Positions 53,364 to 62,605 are shown, counted from the stretch's first letter. The stretch: 64,000 bases of DNA from Sorangium aterium (GCF_028368935.1 NZ_JAQNDK010000001.1:1364001-1428000); one strand, 5' to 3'. The notes: generated by a model not told the origin, from the letters alone. A program made the numbers and translations.

Positions 53364-56062
53364 GAGAACGAGATCGTGAAGTTCTTTTCGGCGTCGACCC
53401 CGATCTGGAGCCGCTTGGGGAGCGGCCCCTCCGCCATCTTCTCGAGGACGGCGACCGAGAGCAGCGGGAGGAGCGACGCCCGGAGGATATGGTCGATGTT
53501 GCGCGCCCCCGTGTCGACCTCGGTGCAGCGCGCCGCGATCGTCTCGACGAGCGCGTCCGAGTACGACGCCTCGATCCGCTGGCTCTTGCGCAGGCGGTCG
53601 ACGAGCGCGTCGAGCTTGAGCCGCGTAATCTCGCCGAGCGCGTCGGGCGAGATCGGCAGGTACGGCACCGTCGTCATGCGCGCGAGCAGCGCCGGCTTGA
53701 AGTGCGCGGAGAGCGTCGGCTTGATCGACTCGACGATCTCCTTGATGAACTCGCCGTCCGCGTCGAGGCGGCGCGACGGGTCTTCTTCCCGCGCGGCGAC
53801 CGTCATGTTCGTGATCTTGTCGGTCGCGAGGTTGCTCGTCAGGATGATGACCGTGTTCTTGAAGTCGACGAGCCGCCCCTCGCCGTCGCTCAGCATGCCC
53901 TTGTCGAACACCTGGTAGAACAGGTTCATCACGTCGGGGTCGGCCTTCTCGACCTCGTCGAGGAGCACCACCGTGTAGGGCCGCTGGCGCACGGCCTCGG
54001 TGAGCATGCCGCCCTCGCCGTAGCCGACGTAGCCCGGGGGCGAGCCGATGAGCCGGGAGACCGTGTGCTTCTCCTGGAACTCGGACATGTTGATGACCGT
54101 CATCATCCGCTCGCCGCCGAACATGAGGTCGGCGATCCCGAGCGCGGTCTCCGTCTTGCCGACGCCGCTGGGCCCCACGAGCAGGAACACGCCCTGCGGC
54201 GTGCTCAGCGGCTTCAGGCCCGCGCGCGCGCTCCGGAGCTCCTTCGAGATGCTCACGATGCCGTGCGTCTGCCCCTTGATCCGCCGGGTCAGCCGGTCCT
54301 CCATCTCGAGGAGCGCCTTCACGTCGTCCTGGACCATCTTGCCGACGGGGATGCCCGTCCACGCCGCGACCACGCTCGCGACCATGGCCTCGTCGACGTC
54401 CGGCCGGATCAGCGGCACCTCGCCCTGGCTCTGCTTGAGCTCGTCGAGGGCCTTCACGACGTCACGGCGCGCGGCGTCCCGCTCCTCGTTCGTCTTGGCC
54501 TCGTCCATCTTCTTGCGGGCGTCGATGACCCGCTGCGTGCCCGCCGTCTCCTTCGCGTAGTCGGCGCGCACCGACTCGAGCTCGGCCTTCGCCTTGGCGA
54601 GCTTGTCCTTGAGCTCCGCGACCCGCTCTTGATCGATGTGGACGCCCTTGTCCCGATCCCGCTCGAGCGCCTTGAGCTCGGTCTCGGCGTTCACGATGAG
54701 GATCTCGGCGTCCTCGACCGCGGCGGGGCGCTGCTGCAGCGCGACCTTCACCCGGGCCGCACAGGTGTCGAGCAGGTCGACCGCCTTGTCCGGCAGCTGC
54801 CTCCCGGTCAGGTAGCGCGCCGACAGCCGCACGGCCGCGGTCACCGCCTCATCCTGGATGATGACGTTGTGGGCCGCTTCGAACTTCGGCCGGAGCCCCC
54901 GGAGCATGACGACGGCCGCCGGCTCGCTCGGCTCGTCGACCTTCACCGGCTGGAAGCGCCGCTCGAGGGCGGCGTCCTTCTCGAAATATTTCTTGTACTC
55001 GCTCCACGTCGTGGCCGCGATCGTCCGGAGCTCGCCGCGGGCGAGCGCCGGCTTGAGCAGGTTGGCCGCGTCGCCGCCGCCTTGCTGGCCGCCCGCGCCG
55101 ATGAGCGTGTGCGCCTCGTCGATGAAGAGGATGATCGGCTTCGACGACCCCTTCACCTCGGCGATCACCTGCTTCATCCGGTTCTCGAACTCGCCCTTCA
55201 CGCCGGCCCCTGCCTGGAGCAGCCCCATGTCGAGCCCGAGGATGTCGACGCCCTGCAGGAGCGGCGGCACCTTCGGGTTCTCCGGCGTGCTCTCGACGAT
55301 GAGCAGCGCGAGCCCCTCGACGAGCGCCGTCTTCCCGACGCCCGCGTCGCCGACGATGATCGGGTTGTTCTTGCGCCGCCGCGCGAGGATATCGATCACC
55401 TGCCGGATCTCCCGCTCGCGGCCGAAGATCGGATCGATCTGCCCCGCGCGCGCCTTCCCCGTGTAGTCGACGCAGAACTTCGCCAGCGCCGAATCGGGCC
55501 CGGCGCTCGCCATCCCGGCCGGCAGCTTCCCGGCCCCGGGCGCGCCCGCGCCCGCCGAGGCCGCCGCGGCCTCGGCCTCCTCCTTGGAGCCGGAGACGAT
55601 CTTGGAGAGGTTGTTCTTGAGATCGTCTTTCGAGATGCCCTCGAGGTACGCGCCGATGCTGCTCACCGAGTACCGGGTCGGCTGCTGGACGAGGCGCTGG
55701 AAGAGCACGCCGCTCCGGACCCGGTGGTAGCCGTACTCCATGGATCCGACGAGATAGGCGTCCTGCATCCACTCGAGCATCGTCGGCGAGAGCACGGGCC
55801 TCCCGGCGTTGCCTTTCCTCAGCTCTTCCAGGCTGCGCTGGAGCGCGGCGCGGAGGTGCGACGGGTCGAGATCATAGTGGGATACGAGAAACGCGATGTC
55901 GGAGTTCGCGTCGTCGAGCAGCGCGAGGAGCAGGTGCTCGAGCGTGACCTCGTAGTGGCGCGCGTTGACACACTGGCCAATCGCCGCCTCGAGGGCAGAG
56001 GTGCAGTTCTTTGTGAGTCGCTTGACGATGGCTTTGGTGTCGACGAGCTGCATGCGCGGCAT
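53357..56062 (-). CDS. tssH: T6SS AAA+ ATPase ClpV
   Basis: This 901-residue Clp/HSP100-family protein has an N-terminal repeat domain (residues about 10-150), a first AAA module with Walker A GDAGVGKT (238-245), a coiled middle domain near 450-530 and a second AAA module with GPSGVGKTETALG. Its N domain and length fit ClpV (TssH), which disassembles contracted TssB/TssC sheaths, rather than ClpB. Context within the T6SS run supports this. An in-frame ATG three codons later is an equally possible start. It lies 36 bases after the lytic transglycosylase stop. Confidence 0.95.
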   Translation of the reverse strand: MPRMQLVDTKAIVKRLTKNCTSALEAAIGQCVNARHYEVTLEHLLLALLDDANSDIAFLVSHYDLDPSHLRAALQRSLEELRKGNAGRPVLSPTMLEWMQDAYLVGSMEYGYHRVRSGVLFQRLVQQPTRYSVSSIGAYLEGISKDDLKNNLSKIVSGSKEEAEAAAASAGAGAPGAGKLPAGMASAGPDSALAKFCVDYTGKARAGQIDPIFGREREIRQVIDILARRRKNNPIIVGDAGVGKTALVEGLALLIVESTPENPKVPPLLQGVDILGLDMGLLQAGAGVKGEFENRMKQVIAEVKGSSKPIILFIDEAHTLIGAGGQQGGGDAANLLKPALARGELRTIAATTWSEYKKYFEKDAALERRFQPVKVDEPSEPAAVVMLRGLRPKFEAAHNVIIQDEAVTAAVRLSARYLTGRQLPDKAVDLLDTCAARVKVALQQRPAAVEDAEILIVNAETELKALERDRDKGVHIDQERVAELKDKLAKAKAELESVRADYAKETAGTQRVIDARKKMDEAKTNEERDAARRDVVKALDELKQSQGEVPLIRPDVDEAMVASVVAAWTGIPVGKMVQDDVKALLEMEDRLTRRIKGQTHGIVSISKELRSARAGLKPLSTPQGVFLLVGPSGVGKTETALGIADLMFGGERMMTVINMSEFQEKHTVSRLIGSPPGYVGYGEGGMLTEAVRQRPYTVVLLDEVEKADPDVMNLFYQVFDKGMLSDGEGRLVDFKNTVIILTSNLATDKITNMTVAAREEDPSRRLDADGEFIKEIVESIKPTLSAHFKPALLARMTTVPYLPISPDALGEITRLKLDALVDRLRKSQRIEASYSDALVETIAARCTEVDTGARNIDHILRASLLPLLSVAVLEKMAEGPLPKRLQIGVDAEKNFTISFSD

Positions 56063-56098
56063 GCTAACCGAGGCGCGCCCTCGTCCGAAAGCGCCTCG

Positions 56099-57967
56099 TC
56101 AGCCTCGCCCCTTGCGCTTCTTCTCCGCGGCCTCCGGGGCGCGGCCCTCGGCCCCGCTCGCGTCTCCGCGCTCCCGCGCGGGCGCCTTGGCCCCCCCGCG
56201 GGTCGCGTCGCCGCGCGGCGCCGCGTCGCGGGCGCCGTCGTCCTTCTCCTGCGCGGCGAGCGATTCGCCGGCCGCGACGCGGTCCACCATGTCGGGCCGT
56301 ATCCGCAGCTTGAGCAGGGCGCCGACGCGGAGCTTTTGGTCCGGCTCAATACGGTTATCGCGCGCGACGTCCTCGACGTCTATGACGAACTGCCGCGCCA
56401 CGCCGATCAGCGTATCGCCGGGCGCGACGCGGTAGAGCATCACCTCGCGCGCGGACCGCGACTGCGCGCGCGCGGCGCGCGTCCGCGGCGGGGCGCTGGC
56501 CGCGTCGTCGTCGGACGAGCCCTCCGGGCCGTCGTCGAGCGACGACATCGCCACGGGATCGCGCATCGAGCGTCGCTTGCCGAGCGCAGGCCGGCCGTCG
56601 TCGTCCACGTCCGTCTCCGCCGTCTCGGCCGCCCGCTTCCGCGCGGGCTTCGGGAGGAGCGAGAGCAGGCTCTCGTCGTCCCGGCTCCCCCTCCGCGGCG
56701 CGAAGTCGCGCCCGCCGAGCAGGTCGACCGGATCGAGGATCGACGCGTCGTCCGTGGAGAGCACGTCCGTGGAGAGCATCGCGGGCAGGGCGGCCTGCGC
56801 TCGCGCCAGCGTGTCCGACGGGAGCATCACGAGGAAGTCCCCCCGTCCGGGCGGCACGCGGTCCCCCAGGATGTCGGGGTTCAGCTTCCGCAGCGTCGAG
56901 GTCCCGACGCCGGCGGCCTTCGCCAGCGTCTTGAGCGGCGTCCCCGGGGACACCGCGATCTCGGCGGCGTCGATCGGCCGGCTCACCGCGACCTCATCGA
57001 ACCCGAACCGCTCCAGGTTGTTCGCGACGATCGCCGCCGCCCCGATCTTCGGCACGTACGCGGCCGTCTCCGAGGGGATCGCCTCCTGGCGCGCCAGCTC
57101 GTTGAAGTCGGACGTCCCGTAGCGATCGATGCGGTCGAGCAGCTGCTCGTAGCCCATGTTGTAGGCCGCGAGCGCGAGATCCCAGCTGCCGAAGCGCAGG
57201 TAGAGATCGCGCAGGTGGTGAGCCGCCGCCTGCGTGGCGAGGCGCGGGTTCTTCCGCTGGTCGAGGTGCCGCGTCTGCTGGAGCCCGTAGACCGCGCCGG
57301 TGGCGGGCATGAACTGCCAGAGCCCGACGGCGCCGACCGGCGATTTCGCCCGCGGGTCGAAGCCGCTCTCGATCATGGCCACCCAGAGGAGATCCTCCGG
57401 AAGCCGTCGTTCCCTGAGCTCGCCCTGGATCATCTCCTGGTACCGCCCGCTCCGCTTCAGCCACGTCTCGAACATCTGCCGCCCGCGGTCGGTGCGCGTG
57501 AAGAAGCGGACGTACTTGAGGGTGCGGCGCGACACGGCGAGCCGGAGGTCCGGCAGCTGCAGCTTCGAGAGCGCCTCGGCGCCGGCCGCGTCGAGATCGT
57601 CCACGTCGTCGGCGTAGCTGCCTTCCGCCGAGAACGCGCGCGGCGGCCGCGAGAAGCTCGGCCGGTCGACCTCGCACGCGGCGCCCTCCCGCGCGTCGCG
57701 CCCCGCGGCCTCGCGCAGCCGCCACAGCTCCCGCGACTCGCCCCCCGGCGGCGCTGCCGGGCCGTCGAGCCCGCGCGCAGGCGCCGCGGTCGGCGGCGGC
57801 GCCGCGGCGAGCGCCCCGACCGGCGCCGTCGCCCGCGGTGCCCCGAGCTGGTAGGTCGACACCGCCGACTGGACCGACGTGATCGCCGACTGGGGCGCCG
57901 CCATCCCGACCCCGTAGCCAAACGCCAGGGCCGAGACCAGGGGAGGGATCTTGTGGACGAGGCTCAT
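56099..57967 (-). CDS. MltD-like lytic transglycosylase with LysM
   Basis: This 622-residue protein has a hydrophobic N-terminal export signal (KIPPLVSALAFGYGVGM), then an SLT domain (residues about 175-310: catalytic Glu200 in AMIESGFDP, GLWQFMPATGAVYGLQ, AAYNMGYEQLLDRI). A LysM-like stretch lies near 325-395 (SPGTPLKTLAKAAGVGTSTL) and a clear LysM near 535-585 (YRVAPGDTLIGVARQFVIDV). A charged tail ends the protein. It cleaves peptidoglycan glycan strands in the periplasm. As first gene of the minus-strand T6SS run it probably opens the cell wall for the TssJLM complex, as specialised transglycosylases do elsewhere. I use ATG at 57967; a TTG at 57982 is possible. Confidence 0.85.
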   Translation of the reverse strand: MSLVHKIPPLVSALAFGYGVGMAAPQSAITSVQSAVSTYQLGAPRATAPVGALAAAPPPTAAPARGLDGPAAPPGGESRELWRLREAAGRDAREGAACEVDRPSFSRPPRAFSAEGSYADDVDDLDAAGAEALSKLQLPDLRLAVSRRTLKYVRFFTRTDRGRQMFETWLKRSGRYQEMIQGELRERRLPEDLLWVAMIESGFDPRAKSPVGAVGLWQFMPATGAVYGLQQTRHLDQRKNPRLATQAAAHHLRDLYLRFGSWDLALAAYNMGYEQLLDRIDRYGTSDFNELARQEAIPSETAAYVPKIGAAAIVANNLERFGFDEVAVSRPIDAAEIAVSPGTPLKTLAKAAGVGTSTLRKLNPDILGDRVPPGRGDFLVMLPSDTLARAQAALPAMLSTDVLSTDDASILDPVDLLGGRDFAPRRGSRDDESLLSLLPKPARKRAAETAETDVDDDGRPALGKRRSMRDPVAMSSLDDGPEGSSDDDAASAPPRTRAARAQSRSAREVMLYRVAPGDTLIGVARQFVIDVEDVARDNRIEPDQKLRVGALLKLRIRPDMVDRVAAGESLAAQEKDDGARDAAPRGDATRGGAKAPARERGDASGAEGRAPEAAEKKRKGRG

Positions 57968-58038
57968 TTGCGTGTGGTTCAACGTCGCACCATGTAGGCA
58001 AACCGGTCAACAAACCGGCCGGCCCGGGTGGGCGGGGG

Positions 58039-58084
58039 CTGGGCGGGCCGGCCTCGGCGCCCTCTGGGCGGGCCGGCCTCGGCG
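58039..58084. repeat. 25-base-period tandem repeat in divergent promoter region
   Basis: CTGGGCGGGCCGGCCTCGGCG occurs at 58039 and 58064 with a 25-base period, and a decayed third copy starts near 58090. It lies between the divergent lytic transglycosylase and tagH genes, where promoters of both would be. Confidence 0.6.
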
Positions 58085-58182
58085 TGGCCTCTGGGTGGGC
58101 CGCACGCGGACTGGCGGGCCGCATGGTGCGGATGGACGTCAGGCACTCCCGTCCGGCGGAGCGGGTCTGCTAGTCTGCACCC

Positions 58183-59475
58183 ATGCCGGCGGCGCTCTCG
58201 GCCCGCGTGTCCGACACCCAGGCCAACCAAAGCTTCGACGCTTCGTTCGAGCGCTTCCCTGTCCGGATCGGCAGGAATCAGCTGAACGACCTTCACATCG
58301 ACCGGCCCTACATCTCCCAGTTCCATGCGGCGGTGGACGTCCGCGATCGCCGGATCCTCGTGCGCGACCTCGGCTCCACCAACGGGACGATGTTCGCGGG
58401 GCACCGGCTGGCGCGCGACACCTCGGTGGACGTGAGCGGCCAGCCGGAGATCACGATCGGCCCGATCCAGATCCGGCTCGCGATCATCGAGGCGCCGCTG
58501 AAGTCCGAGAGCCCGAACGACGGCACGCTGCTCGGCACGGGCGGAGACAACCTCTCCGCGCTGATCAGCCCGCAGAAGCGCGCCGCCCCCGGCGGTGAAG
58601 ACCCGTACCTGCGGCAGGTCGTCCCGTACCTGGAGGCGTACCGGACCGCGTGGGCCGCGGTCTACCGGATGATCTGGGATCACCTCGCGCGCCTCCCGCC
58701 CGACGCGCGCCAGAGCTACCTGCGCCGGCTCGGCGAGGAGCACCCGAGCGTGCTCGCGGAGCGGGATTTCCAGAAGATCTCTCAGTACTACGGCGTCGAC
58801 TACCGCACGCTCGGCGAGCTGGCCCCGGCGAACGCGGCGTTCGCAGCGCTCTCCGAGCTGGCGGGCGCCCTCGCGCCCGGCACGAAGCCGCCCGACGACG
58901 TCGCGGGCATCGTCAACTTCGCGCGGCGGCTCCGCGACACGATGGAGGTCTTCCTGAAGTGCTTCGTGAGCTTGCGCGACGGCTATCAGGAGTTCGAGGC
59001 CGAGGTGCTGGCGCGCGATCGCTCCGCGGAGACGGACAAGGTCGCGAACGCGCAGGACGCGAAGGAGCTCGGCACGGTCCTGCTCACGCCGGTCGGGGGC
59101 CCGGACGCCGCGCGGCACCTCCACGAGATCTTCGTGGATGTCATGAGCCACCAGATCGCGCTCTTGAACGGCGTGATGGGGGGCGTGAGGTCGCTGCTCG
59201 TCAAGCTCTCCCCGAAGACGCTCGAGGAGAAGCTCGAGCGCGCGGGCAAGAAAGGCGGGCTGTTCTCGAACAGGTACGAGGAGCTCTGGAAGCTCTACGA
59301 GCGCCGCCACGGCGACTATTCGGGGGAGGACAAGGAGACTTTTCGGGAAATATTTGGCGAGCAGTTCTCTCGGGCGTACGCTGCGACCGCCGCAGAGGAC
59401 TATGGGTCGTCCGGCGAGTCGGGAGGCCGGAGCATCGTCCGCTTCCCCGGCTCTGGGAATCCGAACAAACGCTAG
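58183..59475 (+). CDS. tagH: T6SS FHA-domain protein TagH
   Basis: This 430-residue protein has an N-terminal FHA domain (residues about 25-100: RIGRNQLNDLHIDRPYISQF with the phosphothreonine-binding Arg and Ser, then RDLGSTNGTMF). A long helical C-terminal part is typical of TagH/ImpI proteins (LRDTMEVFLKCFVSLRDGYQ, NGVMGGVRSLLVKLSP, then KYERRH-like LYERRHGDYSGE and FGEQFSRAYA). FHA proteins bind phosphothreonine and help trigger T6SS firing. No PpkA kinase or PppA phosphatase lies in the window; other Ser/Thr kinases of the genome could serve. It is divergent from the minus-strand T6SS run. Confidence 0.9.
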   Translation: MPAALSARVSDTQANQSFDASFERFPVRIGRNQLNDLHIDRPYISQFHAAVDVRDRRILVRDLGSTNGTMFAGHRLARDTSVDVSGQPEITIGPIQIRLAIIEAPLKSESPNDGTLLGTGGDNLSALISPQKRAAPGGEDPYLRQVVPYLEAYRTAWAAVYRMIWDHLARLPPDARQSYLRRLGEEHPSVLAERDFQKISQYYGVDYRTLGELAPANAAFAALSELAGALAPGTKPPDDVAGIVNFARRLRDTMEVFLKCFVSLRDGYQEFEAEVLARDRSAETDKVANAQDAKELGTVLLTPVGGPDAARHLHEIFVDVMSHQIALLNGVMGGVRSLLVKLSPKTLEEKLERAGKKGGLFSNRYEELWKLYERRHGDYSGEDKETFREIFGEQFSRAYAATAAEDYGSSGESGGRSIVRFPGSGNPNKR

Positions 59476-59565
59476 CGCCCCAACACGGCGGGGCTTCGCG
59501 CGGCGAGCCGCGTCTTGGGCTCGCCGATCTTCGCCGGAGGCGCGGCCGAACGCGAGGCGCCGTTC

Positions 59566-60258
59566 ATGCGAATCAGGGAGAAAGTCGTAGCAGCAGGATG
59601 TCTGGCCGTGGCCGCGTGCCTCCTCGCCCCGATCGAGGCGGCCGCGCAGACGACGGTCCAACGCGATAAGAACTGGGCCACGGTCTCGGACGTGAGCCTC
59701 GTGCTGGGAAGCTCCGTCGTTTTCCTGATGCCGCGTGTCTATTACAGCGATCCGGAGGCCACCGTCGGCTGGAAGGGGCGCTGGCATTTCTCGGTCATGG
59801 CGCCCGCCATGACGATGACCGCGCTGACGCTGCTCGTGGACCTGCCGATCAAGAACGCGCTCGAGTCGACGCGCCCTGGCTGCTCGATCGACGAGACGAA
59901 GGCGGCTGTGTCCGACTCGGGCTGCGAGTCGTTCGGCGGCCCGTCGACGCACGCGTTCGCCTCCTGGGGCGCGACGGGCGCGGGGACGGGCATCTTCGTG
60001 GTCGACACGTTCCGCTACTCGTCTGGCCGCTTCAACGCCGGCGGCTTCATCGGCAATGTGGCCTTCCCTCTCACCGCCTCGGTCGTCACCACCATCGCCC
60101 GGAGCGTCGCCCCCGGCGACACGCGGCCGCACGAGAACGCCGGTCAGATCGCGATCGGCGGCGTCACCGGCTTCCTGAGCGGCCTCGCCGTCGGCACCGC
60201 CTACGCGATGCTCCAGCGCCCGAACTGCGGCTACGGCAACGCGCTGTTCTGCTGGTAG
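59566..60258 (+). CDS. PAP2-like phosphatase, exported or membrane
   Basis: This 230-residue protein starts with a signal peptide (MRIREKVVAAGCLAVAACLL, cleavage near AAAQ). PAP2 motif 1 reads KNALESTRP, matching K-x6-RP. Motif 2 (usually PSGH) reads PSTHAFAS. Motif 3 (usually SR-x5-H) is approximated by DTRPHENAGQ. His and Arg residues are largely kept, so phosphatase activity on lipid phosphates is plausible. Five or so hydrophobic stretches are present. It follows tagH by 90 bases on the same strand; the T6SS link is by position only. Confidence 0.72.
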   Translation: MRIREKVVAAGCLAVAACLLAPIEAAAQTTVQRDKNWATVSDVSLVLGSSVVFLMPRVYYSDPEATVGWKGRWHFSVMAPAMTMTALTLLVDLPIKNALESTRPGCSIDETKAAVSDSGCESFGGPSTHAFASWGATGAGTGIFVVDTFRYSSGRFNAGGFIGNVAFPLTASVVTTIARSVAPGDTRPHENAGQIAIGGVTGFLSGLAVGTAYAMLQRPNCGYGNALFCW

Positions 60259-60348
60259 CCGCCTCTCCGGCAGGCCCACTCCCCTCTCTCCGCCAGGCCT
60301 CCCTCCTCCCCTCGCTAGCAAGCCTCCCCCCGCTCGCTGGAGCGGCCA

Positions 60349-60469
60349 GGGGTCGTGGGGGAGCGCGGGGGGCAGGCCGAGGTTCGAGCAGATCACGCGC
60401 GCCGCGTCCGCGCCATGCGCGGGCAAGGCGCGCGTCCGGCGGGCCCCCCCGCGCTCCCTCTACGACCCC
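60349..60469. repeat. Palindromic element after the PAP2 gene
   Basis: Arms 60349-60373 and about 60443-60469 are inverted copies of GGGGTCGTGGGGGAGCGCGG and its flank, with a few gaps. An inner perfect stem ACGCGCGCC/GGCGCGCGT sits in the loop. It is similar in design, though not in exact sequence, to the two elements between tssM and tagF. It lies in a 374-base gap (60259-60632) that holds no gene. Confidence 0.7.
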
Positions 60470-60533
60470 CTACAGCGGTTTCCGCCCCCCTCTGCCCCAT
60501 GCCGAGCAGAGCGGCGGTCTCCCGCACAGGAGA

Positions 60534-60608
60534 CGGGCCCAGATCGGCGTTTTCGGCGCGCAAGCGCACTCCCGTGCGCTGAGCACCGAAAACGTCGAGG
60601 TGGGCCCG
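60534..60608. repeat. Nested three-part inverted repeat (cruciform)
   Basis: Three nested arm pairs face each other: CGGGCCCA/TGGGCCCG outside, GGCGTTTTCGG/CCGAAAACGTC in the middle with one G-T pair, and AGCGCAC/GTGCGCT inside around TCCC. It ends 24 bases before the stop of the convergent lipoprotein gene at 60633, so it may act as a terminator for that gene or belong to a repeat family. Confidence 0.8.
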
Positions 60609-60632
60609 TATCCGAAGCGGGCGACCGTCGCT

Positions 60633-61550
60633 CTAGTCCTGTCCGACGACGCGCTCCCAGAGCGGATCGTTCGACGAGAAGAGCGTATCTCGCTCCACCC
60701 GGAGGAATCGCTGGAACTCGACGCGGCGGAGCTCGCGGTCGCTGTCGCGGTTGCCGTCGTCGTGCTTCACGATCTTCACCCGCACCTGCTCGAGCAGCTG
60801 AATGCCGTTCGGCTTGTAGGAGACGTCGGTGCGCAGCACGTAGCGAGCGTAGAGCCCGCGCTCGGTGACGGAGGGCACCACCGCCGTCCGCTCCAGGTCG
60901 ACGGACGCCGCCTCGATCAGCCGTCCCCTTCGCGCGAGGTAGAAGTGGGCTCGTTGTCGGCAGTCGTCGGGATCAGGGCAGCTCTTCGTCTCGGCCACGA
61001 CGAGGTTGTCGTTGCCGAGGCGCACCGGGGACAGCTTGGTCCCCTTGGCGGGCGCGCGGAAGCTGCCGACCCCGTAGACGTCCGCGCGATCGCCGGCCGC
61101 TCGCACGAGCGCCACGAGGCCGCCCTCGTCGCCGTTCTCGAACTTGAGGACGCGCACCCATACGGCGCGAAGCCCCTCCGGCCCGGAGCGGATCTCGACC
61201 TCGTCGGGATCGATCTTGCGCGGCCAGCCGGACTTGGAGATGCCGCCGCGCAGGGTCTCGTTGGCGAACACGTAGTGGCCGGTACAGTCGACGTCGGTCG
61301 GTCCGATCCCGCGTTCCTCGCTGTAGCCGGGAATGACGACGCTCAGCCACTGGTCTGGGTCGAGGGTGCGGACGGCCGCCTTGCCGCCTGCCCCGCGCTT
61401 CGCAGGCGGCAGCTGGGTCGTGCACACCGGGATCGGATTCTGCTTGCGTGTCTGGAGCTCGCCGTGTGGCTGCTCTGGGTACGATCCGCAGCCCGCGAGG
61501 GCGGCGGCGAGCCCCAGGCCGACGACGGAGCCGAAGCGAACGATGCTCAC
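60633..61550 (-). CDS. Hypothetical lipoprotein
   Basis: This 305-residue protein has a lipoprotein signal with lipobox LAGC (Cys21) and starts with GTG at 61550. The rest is beta-rich (WLSVVIPGYSEERGIGPTDV, DCTGHYVFANETLRGG, YVLRTDVSYKPNGIQLLEQV) with two Cys pairs (CTTQ and DCTG; CPDPDDC). I do not recognise a family. It points away from the hcp genes and sits inside the T6SS locus; co-function is not shown. Confidence 0.7.
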   Translation of the reverse strand: MSIVRFGSVVGLGLAAALAGCGSYPEQPHGELQTRKQNPIPVCTTQLPPAKRGAGGKAAVRTLDPDQWLSVVIPGYSEERGIGPTDVDCTGHYVFANETLRGGISKSGWPRKIDPDEVEIRSGPEGLRAVWVRVLKFENGDEGGLVALVRAAGDRADVYGVGSFRAPAKGTKLSPVRLGNDNLVVAETKSCPDPDDCRQRAHFYLARRGRLIEAASVDLERTAVVPSVTERGLYARYVLRTDVSYKPNGIQLLEQVRVKIVKHDDGNRDSDRELRRVEFQRFLRVERDTLFSSNDPLWERVVGQD

Positions 61551-62067
61551 GCGCTCTTCGTATCATGCAAGGCGTCGCCAAGGCGAGTTCGCGACCCAAC
61601 GCCCTGGCCGGCCAACGGCTCTGGCCGGCCAACGGTTCTGGCCGGCCAGCCCGCCTCGTTCTCGGTGTCGGCGGTCGCACGCATGCCAGATCACGCTGCC
61701 GTCCCCCGCGTCGTCACGTTCCCCACACGCCCGCAACGCGATGGACACGCCCGCGTCCTCTTATGGAAGCGATGGCTTCGCGACGGAATATTGCGCGCTC
61801 TCAGGAACCAAACGCGAACCAAACCCCAACCAAAAGCGAACCGAATGCCAAGAAACCCGCGCTGCCCCGGGACACAAAAGTCTTGACGCTCCCAAGGAGG
61901 GAGTTACCTTCTGGACTCCCTGAGACGAACAGGGGTAGAGATACGATGAGAGTCTTATCTCTATGTCTCTTAACTCCTAGTCCCGACGGGGCGGACCGTC
62001 TGCCAGCGCGCAATGGGGCGTAGACTGAGCCCAGGCGGCGAGTTCTTGAAGGAAGAGGCATCTGATC
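61551..62067. other. 517-base hcp upstream region
   Basis: This lies between the divergent lipoprotein and hcp. It holds three 17-base repeats of CTGGCCGGCCAACGGCT (61604-61620, 61621-61637, a decayed copy at 61638-61654), an AC-rich stretch of CCAAACGCGAACC-like words at about 61803-61850, and a less GC-rich promoter region at 61880-61985 with two inverted repeats. The remaining frames look non-coding. Confidence 0.6.
61883..61963 (+). promoter_or_regulatory. Putative hcp promoter with two inverted repeats
   Basis: AGGGAGT-N10-ACTCCCT (61898-61921) and TAGAGATA-N12-TATCTCTA (61936-61963) are perfect inverted repeats in the least GC-rich part of the region. TTGACG at 61883 with TACCTT 16 bases after it, or TACGAT at 61942 alone, could be promoter elements. 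The hcp start is about 100 bases downstream, leaving room for a leader. This suggests dedicated regulation of hcp. Confidence 0.45.
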
Positions 62068-62580
62068 ATGGCGTTGCAAGCTCATCTCCAGTTGAAGGGC
62101 GTTACCCAGGGCCCCATCGATGGTTCGGTCACCCAGAAGGGTCGCGAGAAGACCATCGCTGTCATCTCGGTGCAGCATCAGGTCGTGAGCCCGCGTGATC
62201 CGGCGACCGGCATGCCCAGCGGGAAGCGCCAGCACAAGCCCTTCGTGATCACGAAGGAGCTCGACAAGTCGACCCCCCTTCTTTACAACGCCCTGGTCAC
62301 CAACGAGAGCATCTCGGAGTGGAAGCTCAAGTTCTACACGCCGGGCACCGCGGCCTCGAAGAACGTCGGCAAGGAGCAGAACCACTACACGGTCACGCTC
62401 ACGAACGCGACGGTCGCGAGCATCGACTTCCACATGGACAACACCCGCCTCACGGACGGCAGCAAGGACCGGCCGGAGTACGAGCGGATCTCGTTCACGT
62501 ACCAGAAGATCGAGTGGTCGTACGATGACGGCGACGGCGCGCGCCAGGCGGACGACGACTGGGAGACGCCGAACCAGTAG
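62068..62580 (+). CDS. hcp: T6SS tube protein Hcp, copy 1
   Basis: This 170-residue Hcp (TssD) protein shows the family signatures GPIDGSVTQKGREKTIAVIS, GKRQHKPFVITKELDKSTPL, and ISFTYQKIEWSYDDG. Hexamers stack into the inner tube that the sheath ejects. It ends ADDDWETPNQ, the typical D-D-W ending. An AGGAAGAGG-like ribosome site precedes the ATG. A near-perfect intrinsic terminator follows at once, so it can be made at high level apart from the downstream genes. Confidence 0.96.
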   Translation: MALQAHLQLKGVTQGPIDGSVTQKGREKTIAVISVQHQVVSPRDPATGMPSGKRQHKPFVITKELDKSTPLLYNALVTNESISEWKLKFYTPGTAASKNVGKEQNHYTVTLTNATVASIDFHMDNTRLTDGSKDRPEYERISFTYQKIEWSYDDGDGARQADDDWETPNQ

Positions 62581-62605
62581 CGTCTAGCGGTAGATGTCTC
62601 GTCGC

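Noticed and set aside
53357-56062. ClpB chaperone instead of ClpV
   Set aside because: The gene sits inside the T6SS run and the N domain and linker lengths fit ClpV; no separate evidence for ClpB.
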